This document shows, in pieces, positions 31,490-38,622 of a stretch of DNA of 64,000 nt (its first letter is position 1; every line of letters begins with the position of its first letter). The notes beneath the pieces are model-generated. The model was not told where the DNA came from, did not search any database, and saw only the letters and a list, made by a program, of their open reading frames with translations. Source of the DNA: Pseudomonas putida (lineage in GTDB: Bacteria; Pseudomonadota; Gammaproteobacteria; Pseudomonadales; Pseudomonadaceae); contig NZ_CP018846.1 of the NCBI RefSeq assembly GCF_002025705.1, positions 4,455,501-4,519,500 on the forward strand. The letters run 5' to 3'. A program made the position numbers and the translations under genes.

Positions 31490-32772
31490 TTCGAATCCTC
31501 GCTTATGGTTGATTCCTGAATCACGCCGCAGGCCCCGCGCTGCTTGGCCTCCGGGCATTTACCCGAAATTGCGTTTCTACCCTCCTTCAACCCGTGAATA
31601 AGGTCGAAACCCTTGCTGTCTAGAAACGCATGCCACTGCTCCAGGGCGGCGCGCTTGCGCTCCTCGGCCGTGGTCTGGATGTAGGCCTGGACGTTGTGGC
31701 CCATGGCGTGGTTGATCAGCAGCTCGCCGATCAGGAAGTCGATGCCCTGCTCTGCCCAGCAGGTCCTGGCCAGCTTGCGCAGGTCGTGGCTGGTCCACTC
31801 ACCCTGGCCCAGGCGGGTGAAGACCTCCGAGGCCTGCTTCTCGCTCAGGCACTTGCCGCTCTTGCCCGGGAACAGGTACTGGCCGGTGTAGCCCTTGGCG
31901 CGCTGGGACTCGCGGTACCAGGTCAGCAGCGCGCACACCTGCTCAGTCAGTGGCAGCGAGTGCTCGGCGCGGGTCTTCGTGTTCTCCGCCGGCAGGTGCC
32001 AGTTGCGGATGGCCAGGGCGATGTGCGGCCATTGGGCCTGGCGGGTCTCGCCCAGGCGGTTGCCGTGGCACAGCATCAGCAGGGCCAGCATGGCGTCGGC
32101 GGGCTCGTCGGCGATCACCTCGGCCAGCTGGCTCAGCAGGTATTCGATCTGCACCCCGCGCAGGCGTGCCGGGCGGGCCTTGATCTTGGCCTTGGTGAAG
32201 TCGCTGAACTTGATCCCAACCATGGGGTTGCGGGCAACCAAGCCCAAGGCAGCGGCCTTGCGGAAGGCGTCGATCAACAGGCCGAACACCAGGCGCACGT
32301 ACTCGAGCGACAGCTGCTCCTGCATCGGCCAGACCAGTTGGTTGTCCAGGGTGCTATGGCTCACATCGGCGAGGGGCAGGCCGCCGATACGCGGCAGCAG
32401 GTGGCAGGCAATGGCCGACTTGGCCGTGGCCCGCCGGCTCTTCGACAGGTTGCGGGTGCGCTCCACGCGATCAGCAAACCACTCCAGCAGCTCGCCAACC
32501 GTCTGCCAGCCCGAGACAGCTGCCTTGCCTTCGCTCAGCAGGCGCTGGCGGACCTCCGGCAGCGAGGCCAGCACCACCTTGGCCGACTGGTCCGGGTAGG
32601 TGCCGATCTTGTTCCACTGCTTGCGCACGACCAGGTACCAGGTGCCGCGCGGGCGATCCTCGGTGAAGCGCAGGTACAGCCCGGGGTGACGCGGATCGCG
32701 CAACAGCACGACGTCCAGATCATCCGCCCGGCGGCGCAGCTCGGCATCGGAAAGCGCGACCACGACCGTCAT
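31486..32772 (-). CDS. Internal tyrosine recombinase (phage integrase family)
   Basis: This 428-residue protein has the catalytic set of the family: Arg239 (CHGNRLGE), His329-x-x-Arg332 (SHDLRKLARTCW), a second His at 355/359 and Tyr364 (GHNVQAYIQT). The N-terminal SAM-like region spans about 90-190. It is a second integrase-like gene, located among nin-region nucleases rather than beside an attachment site. ATG 32772 overlaps the VRR-NUC stop as ATGA. Possible roles are resolution of replication products or recombination; the att-flanking integrase is at 47022. Confidence 0.85.
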   Translation of the reverse strand: MTVVVALSDAELRRRADDLDVVLLRDPRHPGLYLRFTEDRPRGTWYLVVRKQWNKIGTYPDQSAKVVLASLPEVRQRLLSEGKAAVSGWQTVGELLEWFADRVERTRNLSKSRRATAKSAIACHLLPRIGGLPLADVSHSTLDNQLVWPMQEQLSLEYVRLVFGLLIDAFRKAAALGLVARNPMVGIKFSDFTKAKIKARPARLRGVQIEYLLSQLAEVIADEPADAMLALLMLCHGNRLGETRQAQWPHIALAIRNWHLPAENTKTRAEHSLPLTEQVCALLTWYRESQRAKGYTGQYLFPGKSGKCLSEKQASEVFTRLGQGEWTSHDLRKLARTCWAEQGIDFLIGELLINHAMGHNVQAYIQTTAEERKRAALEQWHAFLDSKGFDLIHGLKEGRNAISGKCPEAKQRGACGVIQESTISEDSK

Positions 32773-33197
32773 GCAGCCACCGTCACAGGCTGCAGCAAGT
32801 AGGCGCGAATGGCTTCGACAGCGTCGATGCTGCCCCGGCACACGATGGCCAAGTATCCCTGACTGAGCAGCGCCTGCAGGAAAGCGTCCTGACTGGGTGA
32901 CACAGGGGCGTCAAACGGCGGCCTGGCCTTGAACTCGATGTACAGACCGAAGTAGCCGCCACGCGCCATCGGCAGCACTAGGTCGGGAACACCAGCCTTG
33001 ACGCCCTGCCCCTTCAGCTTGGCGGCCACAGCCTTGACCCGGTGACCGCCGTTCGGGACGTGGTAGATCAGCTTGTAGGCCTGCGGGTAGCGCATCTGCA
33101 GCTCCTGCATCAGCGCGGCCTGCTCCTGCCCTTCCCGGTCGACGGGCTTGGCACGTGCAGCTTTGGCCTTGAACGGACGAAGGGCGGGAGCATTCAT
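32769..33197 (-). CDS. VRR-NUC domain nuclease
   Basis: The 142-residue protein has the VRR-NUC pattern: E23 near the N-terminus (EGQEQAAL), HVPNGG at 46-51, the GQGVKAGVPDL motif (D72) and Y-IEFKA (E88, K90), followed by PSQDAFL. This is a PD-(D/E)xK type nuclease fold proposed to process branched DNA in phages, like a Holliday junction resolvase. The start overlaps the YbcO-like gene stop as ATGA. Confidence 0.88.
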   Translation of the reverse strand: MNAPALRPFKAKAARAKPVDREGQEQAALMQELQMRYPQAYKLIYHVPNGGHRVKAVAAKLKGQGVKAGVPDLVLPMARGGYFGLYIEFKARPPFDAPVSPSQDAFLQALLSQGYLAIVCRGSIDAVEAIRAYLLQPVTVAA

Positions 33198-33490
33198 GCG
33201 ACCAGCACCCCCTCGTCGAGCAGCAGCGCCTGGGTGCGCATCACGCCCTCGGCGTGATACTGGCGAGCGGTGGCGCGATCAACGTCACGGCTGCGGCCGT
33301 CACACGCATCGTGGCACGCACTGCAGGACCAGGCGCCTTGCAGATCGTGTGGTTTTTTGCCGACGCCGCAGGTTCCGGCCAGCCGGTAGTGCGCCAAGAC
33401 GGTGGTATCGGGGTTGCCGTTGCACACTCCCGGAATACGTACCTGGCATTCCCGGCCGCGTGCGGCCTTGGTCAGCTTGGTTTGCCGCAT
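33194..33490 (-). CDS. YbcO-like putative nuclease
   Basis: The 98-residue protein (MRQTKLTKAARGRECQVRIPGVCNGNPDTTVLAHYRLAGTCGVGKKPHDLQGAWSCSACHDACDGR) matches the phage YbcO/DUF1364 family: RxCQVRIPGVCNGNP and the CSACHDACDGR zinc-like motif. It resembles a minimal HNH enzyme and is a standard nin-region gene. ATG 33490 begins 3 bases before the end of the DnaC-like gene region, and its stop overlaps the next start as ATGA. A longer frame to 33934 is a shadow of the upstream gene. Confidence 0.88.
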   Translation of the reverse strand: MRQTKLTKAARGRECQVRIPGVCNGNPDTTVLAHYRLAGTCGVGKKPHDLQGAWSCSACHDACDGRSRDVDRATARQYHAEGVMRTQALLLDEGVLVA

Positions 33491-33492
33491 GG

Positions 33493-34305
33493 TCAGAACT
33501 CCTCCTTGCCACGGTGAGATTCCCACTCGAAAGGCACAACCACCCCGCCGCCCTCGCGCAGGCGGTCGTAACACCGCTCGCCCATGGCGTGCCGCAGCTG
33601 GGCTGGCTCCAGGTTGGAAATCACCACCGTGGGGCGCATCTGCTCGTAGCGCCCGTTGATGATCGAAAACAGGGTGGTAAGCTCGAATTCGCTCGGCTGC
33701 TCCTTGCTGACGCCGACCTCGTCCAGCACCAGCAGCGATGGCTCGATCAGGCTGGACAGGATGTCGGCCTCGGACTGCTCGCTGTGGCGGTCGTACGTCG
33801 CGCGGATGGACTGCAGGATCGCGCCCACCGTGCGGTAGACGGCGGTGGCCGAGGTGTTGCGCATCAGCTCGTTGGCCATGCCGGCACCCAGGTGGGTCTT
33901 GCCAGTGCCGACCTTGCCCAGCAGCATCAGGCAACGCCCGGTGCGCTCGATCTCCTCGAACGCGGCCACGTAGCGCGTGCAGTAGGCCAGGGCCTTGCGC
34001 TGGCCTTCGTGCTCAACGCGGTAGTTGGCCAGGGTGCGCTCGGCGAAACGCTTCGGGATCAGCGCCGCCCCCAGCTTTCGGGTCATGGCCTCGCGCTTCA
34101 GGCGGGTTTCCTCAGCCTGCTGCTTGGCCTGCCGCTCGGAAATCGCGGCCTTCTCGCACTCAGGGCAGCGACCAACAATCTCGCGCCCCATGAGCATGGT
34201 CACCCGCTGCTCGAAGGGACCGTGATGCTCACAGTCCGCTGGCTGGATACGAAAACCAGCGGCGTTTTTCACCTCGGACATGGTGATCACCGATTCAGAT
34301 CGCAT
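33493..34305 (-). CDS. Replicative helicase loader (DnaC/IstB-like AAA+ ATPase)
   Basis: This 270-residue protein has an N-terminal cysteine region (C25, and CPEC 47-50), Walker A GKVGTGKT at 130-137, and Walker B LLVLDEVG with D195-E196. A sensor region (VVISNLEPAQLR) follows. It loads host DnaB at the phage origin, working with the O-like protein encoded just upstream. ATG 34305 has GAGGA about nine bases upstream and overlaps the O-like stop by 11 bases; an internal ATG at 34281 is an alternative. Confidence 0.9.
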   Translation of the reverse strand: MRSESVITMSEVKNAAGFRIQPADCEHHGPFEQRVTMLMGREIVGRCPECEKAAISERQAKQQAEETRLKREAMTRKLGAALIPKRFAERTLANYRVEHEGQRKALAYCTRYVAAFEEIERTGRCLMLLGKVGTGKTHLGAGMANELMRNTSATAVYRTVGAILQSIRATYDRHSEQSEADILSSLIEPSLLVLDEVGVSKEQPSEFELTTLFSIINGRYEQMRPTVVISNLEPAQLRHAMGERCYDRLREGGGVVVPFEWESHRGKEEF

Positions 34306-35149
34306 AGGTGCCGTCCTCACGCTCGGACAGGCCGGCGGTGTAGTCGCGTTCGTTGAAGCCGTGATGACGGCTGTGAGGTTTGACCTGGGTCGGCAACTGG
34401 GCGCCGATGCGCTTGGTGACCCATTCCACTTCGAAGCCGCGCCAGCCGTTCTCGACGGCGACTTCCAGAGCTTGGGCTGGCTGGATACCGAATGCTTTGC
34501 ACTGCTCCAGCTTGGTGTTCAGGGCGGACCAGATACGGGCAGTCACCGGGGCTTTGGCGGCCTTTCGGACAACCAGGTAGTCAGTAATCAGCGACTCGTC
34601 CAGGCCGTGAGGGTTGTCGGCCAACATGGAGGCCTTCCCGAACGGTGCTTTGCGGTCAGCGTTGGCCGGAGCCGGCTGCTCATCGCTGGGGGGGCATGTA
34701 TTTTCTTCCGAAGGAAGAAATACATAGGGGGTTAGATTCTTAGAATAAAGAAGGGACTCGGCGGTTTTGGTCTGTTTCGACTCTTCGCCGATTCGGATCA
34801 CCTCAGCCGAGTCGGCTGTTTTGGTCTGTTTCGGATCAACGTAGATCCAGTCCTTCGGGTCATTCACGCCGATGTCACCCCGTGCACCGCCTTCACGGAA
34901 CAGCACGCGACGACGCAGCAGACTCGAAATCGCCTTGGATACGGTGTCAGGGTGAGCGTGGATGGCTTTCGCAATGTCGGTAGCCGGGATGCGCTGAGCG
35001 CCCGCCCCGAAGTTGATGGTGGCCTTGGCCACGTACAGCACAATCTTCATCTCCCGGGCCGGGAGATCGATAGCCAGCAGGCCATCCATGAGCTGGTTGT
35101 CCATCCGGGTGAACCCCCTGGACTTGTCAAGTGGGACGATGTTTGTCAT
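34295..35149 (-). CDS. Replication initiator (lambda O-like)
   Basis: The 284-residue protein has an N-terminal winged-helix typical of Phage_rep_O (GFTRMDNQLMDGLLAIDLPAREMKIVLYVAKATINFGAGAQRIPATDIAKAIHAHPDTVSKAISSLLRRRVL). A central linker carries two KQTKTA repeats, and the C-terminal domain probably binds the helicase loader. In lambda the origin lies inside the O gene; here the DNA encoding the two KQTKTA repeats consists of near-identical repeats (34755 and 34809). It is the first gene of the replication operon driven from the Cro side. Confidence 0.86.
   Translation of the reverse strand: MTNIVPLDKSRGFTRMDNQLMDGLLAIDLPAREMKIVLYVAKATINFGAGAQRIPATDIAKAIHAHPDTVSKAISSLLRRRVLFREGGARGDIGVNDPKDWIYVDPKQTKTADSAEVIRIGEESKQTKTAESLLYSKNLTPYVFLPSEENTCPPSDEQPAPANADRKAPFGKASMLADNPHGLDESLITDYLVVRKAAKAPVTARIWSALNTKLEQCKAFGIQPAQALEVAVENGWRGFEVEWVTKRIGAQLPTQVKPHSRHHGFNERDYTAGLSEREDGTYAI
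34696..34834. other. Candidate phage replication origin (iterons) inside O
   Basis: Two 26-base near repeats (34755-34780 and 34809-34834; shared core GTTTTGGTCTGTTTCG) lie 54 bases apart. Beside them is a hairpin at 34697-34725 (TGTATTTTCTTCC and its complement with one bulge) and an AT-rich stretch (34726-34754). This mirrors the iteron/AT-rich layout of lambda ori. Confidence 0.55.
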
Positions 35150-35179
35150 GCTTAAACCCGTTCAAATGCTGTAGAGAAA

Positions 35180-35204
35180 GCCGCCCTGCCAGGCGGTTTT
35201 TTTT
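35180..35204 (+). terminator. Terminator between O and the Cro side
   Basis: CCGCC-CTGCCA-GGCGG followed by eight T is oriented for plus-strand transcripts; the leftward orientation has only TTTCTC. It may block antisense transcription from the plus strand, or act weakly as a tR1-like site. Confidence 0.55.
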
Positions 35205-35288
35205 CGCCCACAATTCGGGCGTTATGAGTGTCCGGTGCATCCGTGGTAGCTTTTTGCTTCCACACAATAAGGTCCAAGGAGACCGGAC

Positions 35289-35522
35289 ATGAGCGATGAG
35301 AAAGTGGTCACTCCGTTTGAAATTGGCGTTCTGGCGGCAATGCAACTGCTCGGGAAAGCTGTTGCAATGAATCCGAACCTGAACATTGACGAATTTCGAG
35401 CTGATGCGGACCGCCTGATGGCAGCGATGCCGAAAGAACCGAAGTGGCAAGGAGGCGACCTTGGGGTTCACCAAGCCGCTCTGGACTCGCTGCTTCGCGG
35501 CATTGATAAAGTTCAGCGGTAG
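35289..35522 (+). CDS. Hypothetical small plus-strand protein
   Basis: The 77-residue protein (MSDEKVVTPFEIGVLAAMQLLGKAVAMNPNLNIDEFRADADRLMAAMPKEPKWQGGDLGVHQAALDSLLRGIDKVQR) has a strong AAGGAGA site seven bases before the ATG and even codon use. It looks soluble and helical. No family is recognised. It lies opposite to the early leftward operon and overlaps an opposite-strand ORF that also has a good ribosome-binding site, so only one of the two may be functional. Confidence 0.6.
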   Translation: MSDEKVVTPFEIGVLAAMQLLGKAVAMNPNLNIDEFRADADRLMAAMPKEPKWQGGDLGVHQAALDSLLRGIDKVQR

Positions 35523-35589
35523 AAATCTGGGCGGCGAGGTAGGCGAGCTTTTCATCTACACCGCTGTCCACTGGATACTGCTTGTCCAT
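35308..35589 (-). CDS. Possible small early protein, antisense to 35289-35522
   Basis: The frame starts MDKQYPVDSGVDEKLAYLAAQIST with a TAGGAG site seven bases before ATG 35589, and would be expressed with the Cro-like gene. The first 24 codons look like real protein; the rest overlaps the plus-strand gene and looks like antisense shadow. This may be a small early gene truncated or overwritten by a later insertion. Very uncertain. Confidence 0.3.
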   Translation of the reverse strand: MDKQYPVDSGVDEKLAYLAAQISTAELYQCREAASPERLGEPQGRLLATSVLSASLPSGGPHQLEIRQCSGSDSLQQLSRAVALPPERQFQTE

Positions 35590-35650
35590 CTGCTTTCTCC
35601 TACTGGTTAAATTCACAGCTGGTTCAGATCACTACTCGCTCAGGGCCAGG

Positions 35651-35887
35651 TCACGCATACTTCGTCTCGTTGCCACCGGATACCGCAGGCATGTCTGGGT
35701 AGATGTCAGGCCGAAGCTCTGAACGATGAACCCCGGTAAGCCTCTCGATATCCAGCACCCGCTCGGCAGGCACGCGCCCGGTAGCGCACATCTTCTGCAC
35801 TGCCTGGGGCGTAACCTTGAGAGATCGAGCAAGCGCCGACTGACCGCCAGCGGCGGATGCAGCCTTCTGAATTGCTGTCTGGGTCAT
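35651..35887 (-). CDS. Cro-like regulator (YdaS/Cro type)
   Basis: The 78-residue protein (MTQTAIQKAASAAGGQSALARSLKVTPQAVQKMCATGRVPAERVLDIERLTGVHRSELRPDIYP) is a single helix-turn-helix domain of the YdaS/Cro class: QSALARSLKVTPQAVQKM is the HTH. It is transcribed leftward from the region next to the divergent CI-type gene, as expected for Cro, and would switch off repressor synthesis on induction. ATG 35887 has GAGG five bases upstream. Confidence 0.85.
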   Translation of the reverse strand: MTQTAIQKAASAAGGQSALARSLKVTPQAVQKMCATGRVPAERVLDIERLTGVHRSELRPDIYPDMPAVSGGNETKYA

Positions 35888-35901
35888 ACCCACCTCAAAG
35901 T

Positions 35902-35981
35902 TACAACTACAACCAAAGGTTACCCCGATTATGCGCAGGGCTACAACCTATATTCGCAATTACAGCTACAACCAATGTTTG
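35902..35981. promoter_or_regulatory. Right operator region (PR/PRM-like)
   Basis: Three copies of CTACAACC (35907-35914, 35941-35948, 35966-35973) lie between the divergent Cro-like and CI-type genes, with related GGTTACC and TTTGTA elements. The same word recurs at 36805-36845 downstream of the repressor. Confidence 0.6.
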
Positions 35982-35994
35982 TATGATTGACACC

Positions 35995-36690
35995 ATGAAG
36001 AGTATTGGTGAGCGCATAGCGCAAAAGCGGGAACAGGCCGGCCTGAACCAGTCAGAGCTGGGGCGGCGTCTCGGGCTGACAGCTCAGGCTGTCCAGAAAT
36101 GGGAGTCTGGAAAGTCAACACCTCGGAACTCCAAGCTGCACGATATCGCGTCGATCCTCGGCACTACGGTTAGCTTTCTTGTCGGCGAAGAGGTGGAGCA
36201 ATCCCCGGGCCTTGTCGACATCGATACCTGGGATGAGGACACCCCTTTACGTGATGATGAGACCGAGGTTCCACTCCTCCGAGAGATCGAGCTTTCCGCC
36301 GGATCGGGAAGAGTAGCCACCGAAGACGGGCGCACGGCGCCTCTTCGTTTCGGCAAGCGCAACCTCCGCCACAATGGGGTTCAATTCAATCAAGCCACGT
36401 GCTTCACCGTGCGCGGCAACAGCATGTTGCCGGTACTGCGCGACGGGGCCACCGTGGGGGTGAACACAGCCAAGAACTCCATCACCGACATCATCGATGG
36501 TGATTTGTATGCCCTAAACCACAACGGCCTGCTTCGCATCAAACAACTTTATCGTTTGCCTAAAGGCATCCGCCTGCGCAGCTTCAACCGTGACGAGCAC
36601 CCCGACGAGGACTACAGCTTCGAGCAGATGGCGGATGAGCAAATCGTGATCCTTGGGCATGTATTCTGGTGGGGCATGTACGCTCGCTGA
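35995..36690 (+). CDS. CI/LexA-type prophage repressor
   Basis: This 231-residue repressor has an N-terminal HTH (about 5-60: LNQSELGRRLGLTAQAVQKWESGKSTP) and an S24 peptidase domain with cleavage site A102-G103 (LSAGSG), catalytic S143 (VRGNSMLP) and K183 (RIKQLY). RecA-stimulated self-cleavage would induce the prophage. The C-terminal 140 residues are about 80 percent identical to those of the tailocin repressor, but the HTH is different. No ribosome-binding site precedes ATG 35995 (or 35983), so the message may be leaderless as in lambda PRM. Confidence 0.9.
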   Translation: MKSIGERIAQKREQAGLNQSELGRRLGLTAQAVQKWESGKSTPRNSKLHDIASILGTTVSFLVGEEVEQSPGLVDIDTWDEDTPLRDDETEVPLLREIELSAGSGRVATEDGRTAPLRFGKRNLRHNGVQFNQATCFTVRGNSMLPVLRDGATVGVNTAKNSITDIIDGDLYALNHNGLLRIKQLYRLPKGIRLRSFNRDEHPDEDYSFEQMADEQIVILGHVFWWGMYAR

Positions 36691-36715
36691 CTCAAGAAAT
36701 TTTTCGACCTCCAAG

Positions 36716-36744
36716 AAATCCCGCTCAAAAGGCGGGATTTTTTG
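36716..36744 (+). terminator. Terminator of the CI-type repressor
   Basis: AAATCCCGC-TCAAAA-GGCGGGATTT is followed by TTT, 26 bases after the repressor stop. Confidence 0.85.
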
Positions 36745-36804
36745 TTTCCGAAATAACAACTTACGCCCCATGGCGTTGCAAAAATGCATAGAAAATTCGA
36801 TCAC

Positions 36805-36845
36805 CTACAACTTTTACACTTGCTAACTCCAACTTTCGGTTGTAG
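36805..36845. promoter_or_regulatory. Left-type operator pair (PL-like)
   Basis: CTACAACT at 36805-36812 and the inverted GGTTGTAG at 36838-36845 repeat the operator word of the Cro/CI region. They sit between the repressor terminator and the plus-strand early operon and probably give CI control of that operon. Confidence 0.55.
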
Positions 36846-37231
36846 ATTTGCCTCATCGCCGGATAGACACCGGCCAGCAACGAAGGCAGCGATGGACAGG
36901 CCTCAACGGTCCAGAGGGGTGGCAACTGCCCCGGGCGTGCAGCGTAAAGCGCCAATGCAGTTATCCAGCGGGAGAACAAGCCGAAAGGCCCGCGGCTGGA
37001 GGAACAACCAGAAGATTGCCGCGCAACTGACGCCAGTAGCGGGTCGCGGCGCAGGACCAAGCCAGCTTGAGGTGATAGCTGGGCATCGGTGGGCCTCTAC
37101 GGGGCGCTACCCACCAAAACCGTAGGCAATATCGGGAAGCGGGTTAAGGCGTAGCCCCGCACGCAACATCTGATTTCACTGGCTGGCCTTGGCGACAGGG
37201 CCAGACGGGAAATCATCCCCCGAGATCAATC
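36846..37231 (+). promoter_or_regulatory. Early operon leader with segment shared with the tailocin
   Basis: Positions 36884-36970 are nearly identical to the tailocin leader at 5622-5537. A short frame is open through both copies but lacks ordinary gene features. The remaining 36971-37231 shows no convincing gene; a weak ribosome-binding site precedes the HTH gene at 37232. Confidence 0.5.
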
Positions 37232-37615
37232 ATGGACACGATCACTATCGGCGCATGGATAGGCCATCTCGGCCGAGGCCTGGCGCCTCGCGAACTGCAA
37301 TGCCTGTTGGAAGTAGCCCAGGGCTTCACCACCAAGGAAATCGCCAAACACTTCGGCATCAGCGAGAGCGGCGTAGAGAAACGCATCGGTGACGCAATGC
37401 TGAAGCTAAAGGTTGCCCGGCGCGCCGCGATGGTCGCCGAGGCAATGCGCCGCCAGATCATCAGCCCGCTCTGCATCCTGCTCGCCAGCCTCATCGCCAT
37501 GCATGCAGTGATAGACGACAGCGACCCTATGCGCCGTGACCGCCGCGCGCCGGAGCGCCGCACCGCCCAAGTTCGAATCGTTCGCAAGGCCGAGGCCTTC
37601 GAATACCACGCCTGA
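37232..37615 (+). CDS. LuxR-type HTH protein with membrane segment
   Basis: This 127-residue protein has a LuxR/sigma-4-like DNA-binding domain at about 15-62 (LAPRELQCLLEVAQGFTTKEIAKHFGISESGVEKRIGDAMLKLKV), then a hydrophobic helix (IISPLCILLASLIAMHAVI) and a basic tail. The combination suggests a membrane-tethered regulator. It is the first gene of the plus-strand early operon, where lambda would carry N. It may control early phage or host genes; its target is unknown. Confidence 0.78.
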   Translation: MDTITIGAWIGHLGRGLAPRELQCLLEVAQGFTTKEIAKHFGISESGVEKRIGDAMLKLKVARRAAMVAEAMRRQIISPLCILLASLIAMHAVIDDSDPMRRDRRAPERRTAQVRIVRKAEAFEYHA

Positions 37616-37634
37616 CCCAACCGAGGATCAACCC

Positions 37635-37904
37635 ATGCAGACAGCTATGCATCCTGCCTTCGAGCAGAAGCTTGCCGTGCTCGCGGCCCTGCTCGAACGC
37701 AGCAAGTCAGTGAGGGCCGAGGCGCACGCCAAGGTCGGCCAGCCCGCTCCGCGCTACCAGGCTTCTGGTAAAGCCGGCACGTGGGATGTGGTCGAGATCG
37801 CTACCGGCGCCGTCCAGGGCTTCGCCTTCAGCTACCGGGCCGCGCTGCGGTTCGTGGATGCGATGGAGGCAGGCGCAGCGAGCAAGGGAGGAGCATTGCA
37901 GTGA
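37635..37904 (+). CDS. Small early phage protein
   Basis: The 89-residue product (MQTAMHPAFEQKLAVLAALLERSKSVRAEAHAKVGQPAPRYQASGKAGTWDVVEIATGAVQGFAFSYRAALRFVDAMEAG) is predicted helical, then a small beta hairpin. ATG 37635 has GAGGA about eight bases upstream and follows the HTH gene closely. Its stop overlaps the next start as GTGA. No family is recognised. Confidence 0.7.
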   Translation: MQTAMHPAFEQKLAVLAALLERSKSVRAEAHAKVGQPAPRYQASGKAGTWDVVEIATGAVQGFAFSYRAALRFVDAMEAGAASKGGALQ

Positions 37905-38443
37905 ACAGTCCAACGACCTCGGATCAGCGCGAGGCAGTGCTGGCCCAGCTTAATGCGAGCATTGAGAGCTTCTTCGGCAGCGGAGGCGCTGTTGAAGTGC
38001 TGCCAGGCGCGGGTTATGTGCCGCCTAGGCCGCGCCGCGAAACGGCGCCCGTTGAAGTAAGCGCGGCAGCCGAAAAGCAAGTGTCTGTTCGACAGCAACG
38101 GCTGGACGAGATCCGTGAGCTGGCTAAGACCATGACCTACAAAGAGGCCATGGCCCATACCGGCCTTTCCCAATCAGCTCTCGTCCGGGCGGCATCGCGA
38201 GGACAGTTCAAGTTCAAGCGCGACCCGAATTACGGCATGAGCAACTACGGCAAGAAGCTCAGCGACCCCGTCGAAGACAGGGAAAAGGCCGAACGAATCA
38301 TCGCCTATCGCAATGTAGGCATGACCAGGGCGGACGTGGTCCGGGCTCTCGAAATTTCCTACAAACAGCTCGGCCGAATCGTTCGGGAGTTCGATATCAA
38401 CTTCCCGACCACCGCTGAGAAACGAGCGAAACGCAGGTCATGA
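37901..38443 (+). CDS. Early phage protein with repeated HTH-like segments
   Basis: The 180-residue protein begins VNSPTTSDQREAVLAQLNASIESFFGS at GTG 37901 (GGGAGGAG upstream). Two helix-turn-helix-like segments are visible: MTYKEAMAHTGLSQSALVRAASRGQ (about 85-110) and GMTRADVVRALEISYKQLGRIVREF (about 145-170). This suggests a DNA-binding early regulator, perhaps of the AraC/Mor-like kind, but no family is assigned. Confidence 0.7.
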   Translation: MNSPTTSDQREAVLAQLNASIESFFGSGGAVEVLPGAGYVPPRPRRETAPVEVSAAAEKQVSVRQQRLDEIRELAKTMTYKEAMAHTGLSQSALVRAASRGQFKFKRDPNYGMSNYGKKLSDPVEDREKAERIIAYRNVGMTRADVVRALEISYKQLGRIVREFDINFPTTAEKRAKRRS

Positions 38444-38622
38444 AACGCATCACCGCACGCGTCCGGCACGGCCGGCGCCAGCAGCACATCAATCTGCCGC
38501 CCAGCGGCTTGGGAGGTATCGGAAATGGCGATGGACCAGGCGGAGCGCGACCGGCGCCGGCGCGAGAAGGCCGAACGCCTGCAGGAAGAAGACCTGCGCT
38601 TGAAGGTTCGACCAAGGACTAA
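38440..38622 (+). CDS. Possible short early ORF overlapping the next gene
   Basis: ATG overlaps the previous stop (ATGA) and encodes MKRITARVRHGRRQQHINLPPSG before entering the next gene in another frame, where it becomes arginine- and glycine-rich shadow. The first 25 residues could be a genuine short peptide. Weakly supported. Confidence 0.25.
   Translation: MKRITARVRHGRRQQHINLPPSGLGGIGNGDGPGGARPAPAREGRTPAGRRPALEGSTKD

Noticed and set aside
36784..37125. 113-residue plus-strand ORF in the prophage early leader
   Set aside because: Same conserved segment in an arginine/proline-rich frame without a ribosome-binding site; treated as leader.
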